From contig NZ_CAKLDI010000001.1 in NCBI RefSeq assembly GCF_921293875.1, positions 1,985,915 through 2,049,914 on the forward strand: a stretch of 64,000 nucleotides of DNA. The letters run 5' to 3'. The DNA comes from Vibrio stylophorae. Lineage in GTDB: Bacteria > Pseudomonadota > Gammaproteobacteria > Enterobacterales > Vibrionaceae. Below the pieces are notes generated by a model. The model searched no databases. It saw nothing but the letters and a program-made list of their open reading frames with translations, and had not been told where the DNA came from. This document shows positions 58,524-64,000 of this stretch, in pieces (the first letter of the stretch is position 1; every line of letters starts with the position of its first letter). A program made the position numbers and the translations under genes.

Positions 58524-58608
58524 GCGGAAGTGGCGAAATTGGTAGACGCACCAGATTTAGGTTCTGGCGCCGCGAGGTGTGAGAGTTCGAGTCTCTCCTT
58601 CCGCACCA
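58524..58608 (+). tRNA. tRNA-Leu(TAG), copy 1
   Basis: 85 bases with long variable arm and encoded CCA; anticodon TAG at 58558-58560; acceptor GCGGAAG pairs with CTTCCGC. Resembles E. coli leuW. Confidence 0.97.
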
Positions 58609-58643
58609 TTCAAGTTGTAATAGTTCATTCAGTTGAACACTGT

Positions 58644-58718
58644 AGGTCTATCGCCAAGCGGTAAGGCAACGGGTTTTGATCCCGTCATCCCCTGGTTCGA
58701 ATCCAGGTAGACCTGCCA
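58644..58718 (+). tRNA. tRNA-Gln(TTG), copy 1
   Basis: 75 bases with encoded CCA; anticodon TTG at 58676-58678; acceptor AGGTCTA pairs with TAGACCT; discriminator G. Variable arm reads ATCCCC (variant C). Confidence 0.96.
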
Positions 58719-58773
58719 CAAATTCTTTGTTACACTGCTCCGCCCTTGTGCTAGCAGGGTAAGAAAACAAGAT

Positions 58774-58850
58774 GGCTACGTAGCTCAGCTGGTTAGAGCA
58801 CATCACTCATAATGATGGGGTCACAGGTTCAAATCCCGTCGTAGCCACCA
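58774..58850 (+). tRNA. tRNA-Met(CAT), copy 2
   Basis: Identical to copy 1. First gene of the first full 590-bp repeat. Confidence 0.97.
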
Positions 58851-58882
58851 TTCTCACCTAATCGTGAGAACACAATTTGAAT

Positions 58883-58967
58883 GCGGAAGTGGCGAAATTG
58901 GTAGACGCACCAGATTTAGGTTCTGGCGCCGCGAGGTGTGAGAGTTCGAGTCTCTCCTTCCGCACCA
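58883..58967 (+). tRNA. tRNA-Leu(TAG), copy 2
   Basis: Identical to Leu copy 1. Confidence 0.97.
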
Positions 58968-59001
58968 TTCAAATTGTAAAGTTCATTCAATTGAACACTG
59001 T

Positions 59002-59076
59002 AGGTCTATCGCCAAGCGGTAAGGCAACGGGTTTTGATCCCGTCATTCCCTGGTTCGAATCCAGGTAGACCTGCCA
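59002..59076 (+). tRNA. tRNA-Gln(TTG), copy 2
   Basis: As Gln copy 1 but with ATTCCC in place of ATCCCC in the variable region (variant T). Confidence 0.96.
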
Positions 59077-59120
59077 TATTTTAGTTGTTTTGCTGATAAG
59101 CGGAATGACGATAAAAATTT

Positions 59121-59205
59121 GCGGAAGTGGCGAAATTGGTAGACGCACCAGATTTAGGTTCTGGCGCCGCGAGGTGTGAGAGTTCGAGTCTCTCCTTCCG
59201 CACCA
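59121..59205 (+). tRNA. tRNA-Leu(TAG), copy 3
   Basis: Identical to Leu copy 1. Confidence 0.97.
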
Positions 59206-59233
59206 TAATTTAGATAGTAAAAACTATCGCTGT

Positions 59234-59308
59234 AGGTCTATCGCCAAGCGGTAAGGCAACGGGTTTTGATCCCGTCATCCCCTGGTTCGAATCCAGGTAG
59301 ACCTGCCA
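59234..59308 (+). tRNA. tRNA-Gln(TTG), copy 3
   Basis: Variant C, as copy 1. Confidence 0.96.
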
Positions 59309-59363
59309 CAAATTCTTTGTTACACTGCTCCGCCCTTGTGCTAGCAGGGTAAGAAAACAAGAT

Positions 59364-59440
59364 GGCTACGTAGCTCAGCTGGTTAGAGCACATCACTCAT
59401 AATGATGGGGTCACAGGTTCAAATCCCGTCGTAGCCACCA
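59364..59440 (+). tRNA. tRNA-Met(CAT), copy 3
   Basis: Identical to copy 1; begins the second 590-bp repeat (exactly 590 bases after copy 2). Confidence 0.97.
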
Positions 59441-59472
59441 TTCTCACCTAATCGTGAGAACACAATTTGAAT

Positions 59473-59557
59473 GCGGAAGTGGCGAAATTGGTAGACGCAC
59501 CAGATTTAGGTTCTGGCGCCGCGAGGTGTGAGAGTTCGAGTCTCTCCTTCCGCACCA
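59473..59557 (+). tRNA. tRNA-Leu(TAG), copy 4
   Basis: Identical to Leu copy 1. Confidence 0.97.
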
Positions 59558-59591
59558 TTCAAATTGTAAAGTTCATTCAATTGAACACTGT

Positions 59592-59666
59592 AGGTCTATC
59601 GCCAAGCGGTAAGGCAACGGGTTTTGATCCCGTCATTCCCTGGTTCGAATCCAGGTAGACCTGCCA
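59592..59666 (+). tRNA. tRNA-Gln(TTG), copy 4
   Basis: Variant T. Confidence 0.96.
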
Positions 59667-59710
59667 TATTTTAGTTGTTTTGCTGATAAGCGGAATGACG
59701 ATAAAAATTT

Positions 59711-59795
59711 GCGGAAGTGGCGAAATTGGTAGACGCACCAGATTTAGGTTCTGGCGCCGCGAGGTGTGAGAGTTCGAGTCTCTCCTTCCGCACCA
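59711..59795 (+). tRNA. tRNA-Leu(TAG), copy 5
   Basis: Identical to Leu copy 1. Confidence 0.97.
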
Positions 59796-59823
59796 TAATT
59801 TAGATAGTAAAAACTATCGCTGT

Positions 59824-59898
59824 AGGTCTATCGCCAAGCGGTAAGGCAACGGGTTTTGATCCCGTCATTCCCTGGTTCGAATCCAGGTAGACCTGCCA
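59824..59898 (+). tRNA. tRNA-Gln(TTG), copy 5
   Basis: Variant T, whereas the matching gene of the previous repeat (copy 3) is variant C. Confidence 0.96.
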
Positions 59899-59928
59899 TT
59901 ATTCTCTAAGGTTTGCCTTAGAAAAGTT

Positions 59929-60005
59929 GGCTACGTAGCTCAGCTGGTTAGAGCACATCACTCATAATGATGGGGTCACAGGTTCAAATCCCGTCGTAGC
60001 CACCA
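59929..60005 (+). tRNA. tRNA-Met(CAT), copy 4
   Basis: Identical to copy 1; preceded by a different, shorter spacer than copies 2 and 3. Confidence 0.97.
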
Positions 60006-60037
60006 TTCTCACCTAATCGTGAGAACACAATTTGAAT

Positions 60038-60122
60038 GCGGAAGTGGCGAAATTGGTAGACGCACCAGATTTAGGTTCTGGCGCCGCGAGGTGTGAGAGT
60101 TCGAGTCTCTCCTTCCGCACCA
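60038..60122 (+). tRNA. tRNA-Leu(TAG), copy 6
   Basis: Identical to Leu copy 1. Confidence 0.97.
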
Positions 60123-60156
60123 TTCAAATTGTAAAGTTCATTCAGTTGAACACTGT

Positions 60157-60231
60157 AGGTCTATCGCCAAGCGGTAAGGCAACGGGTTTTGATCCCGTCA
60201 TCCCCTGGTTCGAATCCAGGTAGACCTGCCA
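60157..60231 (+). tRNA. tRNA-Gln(TTG), copy 6
   Basis: Variant C. Confidence 0.96.
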
Positions 60232-60275
60232 TATTTTAGTTGTTTTGCTGATAAGCGGAATGACGATAAAAATTT

Positions 60276-60360
60276 GCGGAAGTGGCGAAATTGGTAGACG
60301 CACCAGATTTAGGTTCTGGCGCCGCGAGGTGTGAGAGTTCGAGTCTCTCCTTCCGCACCA
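60276..60360 (+). tRNA. tRNA-Leu(TAG), copy 7
   Basis: Identical to Leu copy 1. Confidence 0.97.
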
Positions 60361-60389
60361 TTAATTAGATAGCACTGGCTGTCATCTGC

Positions 60390-60464
60390 AGGTCTATCGC
60401 CAAGCGGTAAGGCAACGGGTTTTGATCCCGTCATTCCCTGGTTCGAATCCAGGTAGACCTGCCA
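60390..60464 (+). tRNA. tRNA-Gln(TTG), copy 7
   Basis: Variant T. The spacer before it has diverged from the other copies. Confidence 0.96.
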
Positions 60465-60553
60465 CTTTTCTCTAAGATTGAAAAATCTTAGAACTGACAA
60501 CGAAACAATTGCACCAGAGTTCAACTCAGCCACGCAATTGATTCTACAAACAT

Positions 60554-60638
60554 GCGGAAGTGGCGAAATTGGTAGACGCACCAGATTTAGGTTCTGGCGC
60601 CGCGAGGTGTGAGAGTTCGAGTCTCTCCTTCCGCACCA
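60554..60638 (+). tRNA. tRNA-Leu(TAG), copy 8, last of the array
   Basis: Identical to Leu copy 1, after a unique 89-base spacer. A terminator follows 6 bases later. Confidence 0.97.
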
Positions 60639-60644
60639 TGATTG

Positions 60645-60680
60645 AGCCCAGCAGTGATATTCATTGCTGGGCTTTTTCTT
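60645..60680 (+). terminator. terminator of the tRNA operon
   Basis: AGCCCAGCA and TGCTGGGCT arms with a T-rich tail (TTTTTCTTT), right after the last tRNA. Confidence 0.9.
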
Positions 60681-60792
60681 TATCGATATTTTTCCCTTCA
60701 TAGCCTCACATCAAATCAGGCAACATAACGCTCTAATCACGCGACTGAGCTATATGTTTTCGCTCCGCCCCCATAAGCGACAAACCTTAGAT

Positions 60793-60818
60793 ATAAAAAA
60801 GCCGCATCACTGCGGCTT
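60793..60818 (-). terminator. ubiF terminator
   Basis: AAGCCGCA-TCAC-TGCGGCTT; on the minus strand six T follow. About 40 bases past the ubiF stop. Confidence 0.88.
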
Positions 60819-60858
60819 AGAACAAGTTGCCTCACTTAAACGCGAGGATCGCATTGAC

Positions 60859-62043
60859 TTAAAGTCCTAGGGCATAACTCAGGGCCAGTTTTTTCAATGG
60901 CCCGGCTCGCTGAGCGAGCGCCAATCCCGCATTGCGAGCGATCTTCAGCGGCAAACAGTCATTACTAAAACCTAAGTAGAAACTATCCATAGCACTTTGC
61001 ATCAGCCAGTTATCGGGTTGTCTGCGCTGCTGATAGACTTGCAAGGTCTCTTGCTGACACCAATGCGCCTGACGCTTTTCCATCTCTTCGAGTAGCACGG
61101 CCACATCTTTAAAGCCGAGATTCACACCCTGCCCCGCTAATGGATGAATGGTATGAGCTGCATCCCCCAATAACGCCAGACTCGGCGCGATATAGGTTTT
61201 GGCATGGCGACGACGCAGTGGAAAACTGCCACGAGAAATAATCGCGACTTCACCAAGCTTCTCTGGAAATGCCTGCATCACCTGCTCGCTAAGCTGTGAT
61301 AGATGCATCTGACTTAACGCTTGAATGCGTTTAGGATTGTCATACCACACCAAGCAAGTGTGCGATTCACTGAGTGGCAGTAAAGCGCGCGGGCCGGATG
61401 GTGTAAACCACTGCCAAGTTTGCTCAAGGTGCGGTGTTTGCGTTTCAGCAATCATCAGTAAGCAGTGCTGCCGATAATCAAATTCAGACAGACCAATCAT
61501 CGCTTGCTGGCGGACCCAAGAATTGGCGCCATCGGCACCAATAAGCCAGCGCGTTTCAATCGCACGGCCATTTTCAAGCATCAGCTGATAATGGTCGCCA
61601 CATTGAGCATTTTCACGATGCTGAGCATGAGGACTGCGTTGCCAAGACGCGGCTTTGCTTTCAACCAATTCAACCTGCGGATATTGTTTGAGCTGCTGCC
61701 ACAGTGCCCATTGAATAGCGCGGTTTTCGACCATATAACCCAGCATATCGCGATCGAGGGCTTTGGCATCAAAACTCACCTTTGATTGGCCCAGCTCCCA
61801 AGTAGCAAGACTGCGATAAGGCGTTGCGCGTTGCGCTAAAACATCAGGCCAAGCACCCAATGACTCCAGCAAAGCAATGGAGCCAGCGGAAATCGCAGAG
61901 ATGCGTAAATCATAGGGTTCGCTTGCGGCCACCGACTTTGGTGGCATTGTTTCTAGCAGCGCAACTTTCAACCCTAATCGAGCGCTACCAAGCGCCATCG
62001 CGGCACCCACCATGCCACCGCCAATAATGGTGATATCAAACAT
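60859..62043 (-). CDS. ubiF: ubiquinone hydroxylase, UbiF type
   Basis: A 394-residue FAD monooxygenase of the UbiH/UbiF/VisC group. The FAD-binding Gly motif DITIIGGGMVGAAMALGSA starts the protein, WLIGADGANSWVRQQ holds the GD/Asp-Gly motif, and ALLGDAAHTIHPLAGQGVNL is the second FAD motif. UbiF hydroxylates C-6 of the quinone ring in ubiquinone synthesis. I call UbiF rather than UbiH from its position beside miaB and the tRNA operon, as in E. coli. Confidence 0.88.
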   Translation of the reverse strand: MFDITIIGGGMVGAAMALGSARLGLKVALLETMPPKSVAASEPYDLRISAISAGSIALLESLGAWPDVLAQRATPYRSLATWELGQSKVSFDAKALDRDMLGYMVENRAIQWALWQQLKQYPQVELVESKAASWQRSPHAQHRENAQCGDHYQLMLENGRAIETRWLIGADGANSWVRQQAMIGLSEFDYRQHCLLMIAETQTPHLEQTWQWFTPSGPRALLPLSESHTCLVWYDNPKRIQALSQMHLSQLSEQVMQAFPEKLGEVAIISRGSFPLRRRHAKTYIAPSLALLGDAAHTIHPLAGQGVNLGFKDVAVLLEEMEKRQAHWCQQETLQVYQQRRQPDNWLMQSAMDSFYLGFSNDCLPLKIARNAGLALAQRAGPLKKLALSYALGL

Positions 62044-62324
62044 TTTGTCATCATCAATATGAAACCTTGACTCAAGTGTACCTAGCTCAAGTCCATCCAG
62101 CTAGTTTCACGATATTCACAGCAGATGATTCGAAATTTTACCGACAAATCTTAGGGTTATTTTCCACACAATTGGAAGCAAAAGTGACACAGGTCAGCAT
62201 CTAGTCAGCACGGTTTGAAACGAGTACAATACGCCGCTTGCTAGCGATGTCAGCAGGAAGATCCGCACCCTATCTGGGTTGCAGGCTCAACACGAAGCAC
62301 ACATAAGTATGAGCGATAGGTAAA

Positions 62325-63749
62325 ATGTCAAAGAAATTACTAATCAAAACCTGGGGCTGTCAGATGAACGAATACGATTCATCAAAAATGGCCGATCTTC
62401 TCAATAGCACCAATGGCTACGAGCTGACAGAGATCCCAGAAGAAGCTGATGTGCTGCTTTTGAATACCTGTTCAATTCGTGAAAAAGCGCAGGAAAAAGT
62501 ATTCCATCAGCTCGGTCGTTGGAAAACACTCAAAGATGCACGCCCACACATCGTCATTGGTGTTGGTGGCTGCGTTGCTACCCAAGAAGGCGATCACATT
62601 CGTGAACGCGCACCTTACGTTGACGTGATCTTTGGTCCACAAACCCTGCACCGCTTACCTGAGATGATCAAACAATCTCAAAGCGATGAAGCGCCAGTGA
62701 TGGATATCTCATTCCCTGAGATTGAGAAATTCGACCGCCTGCCTGAGCCTCGTGCAGAAGGTCCAACGGCTTTCGTATCCATTATGGAAGGCTGTTCTAA
62801 ATACTGTACTTACTGCGTGGTGCCTTATACCCGTGGTGAAGAAGTGAGTCGTCCAATGGATGACGTACTTTACGAAATTGCGCAACTTGCAGAACAAGGT
62901 GTGCGTGAAGTAAACCTATTGGGTCAAAACGTAAACGCTTACCGCGGCGCAACGTTTGATGGTGAAATCTGTAGCTTTGCTGAGCTACTTCGCCTTGTGG
63001 CATCCATTGATGGTATCGATCGTATTCGTTACACCACCAGCCACCCAATCGAATTTACCGACGATATCGTTGAAGTGTACAAAGACACCCCTGAGTTGGT
63101 GAGCTTCCTACATCTACCGGTACAAAGCGGTTCCGATCGTATTTTGACCATGATGAAGCGCCCACATACAGCGCTTGAGTACAAATCAAAGATTCGTAAG
63201 CTACGTGAAGCGCGCCCTGGTATCGCCATTAGCTCTGACTTTATTGTTGGCTTCCCAGGCGAAACTGAAGCTGACTTTGAAGCAACCATGAAGCTGATTA
63301 CGGATATCGATTTCGATATGAGCTTTAGCTTTGTCTTCTCACCTCGCCCAGGGACACCAGCGGCAGATATGCCAGATGACACCCCAGAGCAAGCGAAGAA
63401 AGAGCGCTTGTACCGTTTGCAACAGCAAATCAACAGCCAAGCGATGCGCTATTCTCGCTTGATGCTTGGTACTGAGCAGCGTATTTTGGTTGAAGGCCCA
63501 TCGAAGAAGAACCCAATGGAGCTTCGTGGCCGTACTGAAAATAACCGTGTGGTGAACTTTATTGGCCAGCCTGAGCTGATTGGTCAATTTGTTGATGTCA
63601 CCATCACTGATGTATTCCCGAACTCACTCCGTGGTGAGTTGGTTCGCACCGAGCAAGAGATGGGTCTACGTAGCATCACCTCACCTGCTGAGATGATGAG
63701 CAAAACCCGTCGTGAAGATGAGCTAGGTGTTAGCGTCTACACACCTTAA
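62325..63749 (+). CDS. miaB: tRNA-2-methylthio-N6-dimethylallyladenosine synthase
   Basis: A 474-residue radical SAM methylthiotransferase that modifies i6A37 of tRNAs reading U-starting codons. N-terminal cluster Cys12, Cys49 and Cys83, radical SAM Cys157, Cys161 and Cys164 (GCSKYCTYC), and a C-terminal TRAM domain are all present. Length equals E. coli MiaB. Preferred codons are used. It is divergent from ubiF across 281 bases and followed by ybeZ. Confidence 0.97.
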   Translation: MSKKLLIKTWGCQMNEYDSSKMADLLNSTNGYELTEIPEEADVLLLNTCSIREKAQEKVFHQLGRWKTLKDARPHIVIGVGGCVATQEGDHIRERAPYVDVIFGPQTLHRLPEMIKQSQSDEAPVMDISFPEIEKFDRLPEPRAEGPTAFVSIMEGCSKYCTYCVVPYTRGEEVSRPMDDVLYEIAQLAEQGVREVNLLGQNVNAYRGATFDGEICSFAELLRLVASIDGIDRIRYTTSHPIEFTDDIVEVYKDTPELVSFLHLPVQSGSDRILTMMKRPHTALEYKSKIRKLREARPGIAISSDFIVGFPGETEADFEATMKLITDIDFDMSFSFVFSPRPGTPAADMPDDTPEQAKKERLYRLQQQINSQAMRYSRLMLGTEQRILVEGPSKKNPMELRGRTENNRVVNFIGQPELIGQFVDVTITDVFPNSLRGELVRTEQEMGLRSITSPAEMMSKTRREDELGVSVYTP

Positions 63750-63757
63750 TATTTCGA

Positions 63758-63777
63758 TGCCGCCCTTCGGGGCGGCA
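63758..63777. other. hairpin between miaB and ybeZ
   Basis: TGCCGCCC-TTCG-GGGCGGCA, a perfect 8-bp stem with a stable TTCG tetraloop, no T run. It could protect mRNA ends or lower readthrough within the operon. Confidence 0.6.
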
Positions 63778-63791
63778 GCTATGAGGCTAAT

Positions 63792-64000
63792 GTGAACAAA
63801 CTGACAACCTTAGAACTGTCCCTCGAACCTGCTGATAACCACCGTCTTGCCAATCTTTGTGGCCCTTTTGATGACAATCTAAAGCTGCTTGAACGCCGCC
63901 TTGGCGTTGAAATCAACTATCGCGGCAATCAATTTTCTATCGTTGGCGAACCGCATACCAGTGAAGCGGCAAAAGCCATTTTGACCCGTCTTTATGTCGA
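63792..64000 (+). CDS. ybeZ: PhoH-family ATPase YbeZ (3'-truncated by window)
   Basis: The first 69 residues of a PhoH-like protein. LSLEPADNHRLANLCGPFDD and LKLLERRLGVEINYRGNQF match the N-terminus of E. coli YbeZ. It starts with GTG at 63792 after GAGG; the ATG two bases earlier is out of frame. The ATP-binding part lies outside the window. Order miaB-ybeZ is conserved with E. coli, where ybeY follows. Confidence 0.9.
   Translation, partial: MNKLTTLELSLEPADNHRLANLCGPFDDNLKLLERRLGVEINYRGNQFSIVGEPHTSEAAKAILTRLYV

Larger units (their letters stand above)
58774..59928 (+). repeat. 590-bp tandem repeat of Met-Leu-Gln-Leu-Gln tRNA unit
   Basis: The units starting at 58774 and 59364 match gene for gene and spacer for spacer at an offset of exactly 590 bases, apart from a base in one tRNA-Gln. 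The second unit ends with a shorter spacer, so the third unit starts after 565 bases. Confidence 0.93.

Noticed and set aside
58877-59068. 63-codon frames starting MNAEVAKLVDAPDLGSG (also at 59467 and 60032)
   Set aside because: They lie across tRNA-Leu and tRNA-Gln genes and repeat with them; a common false gene call in tRNA arrays.
58415-60640. Prophage or island integration at the tRNA genes
   Set aside because: No integrase, no direct repeat of a tRNA 3' end outside the array; both flanks are conserved housekeeping genes.
60309-60701. 130-codon minus-strand frame with CGRRDSNSHTSRRQ
   Set aside because: Antisense of tRNA-Leu and tRNA-Gln genes, a well-known artefact.

Overview
The window is a stretch of gammaproteobacterial chromosome, most like the family Vibrionaceae (genus not resolved). 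The evidence is an aryl-polyene (APE) locus with an embedded ammonia-lyase gene, a long Met-Leu-Gln tRNA array, a MetJ-type operator before an NhaC-family transporter, and gene order shared with both Vibrio and Escherichia: hemA-prfA-prmC-sirB2-sirB1-kdsA opposite lolB-ispE-prs-pth-ychF; yfbV opposite ackA-pta; smrB opposite prmB-aroC; tRNA operon-ubiF-miaB-ybeZ. I see no CRISPR array, insertion sequence, integrase or prophage.

Layout. 1-10.8 kb: the distal half of an APE operon, cut by the left edge (glycosyltransferase/acyltransferase, ammonia-lyase, thioesterase, LolA-like protein, MMPL exporter, DUF3261 lipoprotein, ketosynthase, dehydratase-like hotdog protein, ketoreductase, ketosynthase), tightly overlapping and closed by a strong terminator. 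10.8-17 kb: unrecognised secreted protein, SpoU-type RNA methyltransferase, SAM methyltransferase, TraF_2-like outer-membrane protein, 5'-nucleotidase lipoprotein. 17-18.1 kb: about 1.2 kb without an intact gene, holding a perfect inverted repeat and what looks like a decayed gene with its own terminator. 18.1-21.1 kb: aroC, prmB, smrB. 21.2-25.4 kb: RND efflux adaptor and pump. 25.7-30.2 kb: sixA, an M16 protease, an AraC-type regulator with GyrI-like domain. 30.3-34.7 kb: yfbV and ackA-pta. 34.9-37.7 kb: TSUP exporter, SelW-like protein, yfcE, yfcH. 37.9-39.7 kb: three small, AT-richer genes in loose spacing (a GNAT enzyme and two unknowns), the most accessory-looking part. 39.8-43.6 kb: BI-1 membrane protein, yggL, STAS-like protein, second GNAT, and an orphan Tdi1-type immunity-like protein. 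43.9-45.4 kb: NhaC-family transporter behind tandem MetJ boxes, so probably the methionine transporter MetT. 45.7-47.7 kb: chemoreceptor. 47.8-57.9 kb: the conserved housekeeping block around hemA/lolB/prs. 58.3-60.7 kb: 19 tRNA genes (4 Met, 8 Leu, 7 Gln) behind one stringent-type promoter, built from 590-bp tandem repeats. 60.8-64 kb: ubiF, miaB and the start of ybeZ.

Functional reading. The APE genes would make a starter acid from an aromatic amino acid, extend and reduce it on carrier proteins encoded upstream of the window, transfer it to a glycolipid, and export it to the outer membrane. Most other genes are housekeeping: acetate overflow, aromatic and isoprenoid biosynthesis, haem synthesis, translation termination and rescue, and tRNA supply and modification. 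Start codons were chosen by Shine-Dalgarno spacing, signal peptides and family lengths. All functional calls come from reading motifs by eye, not from database searches.
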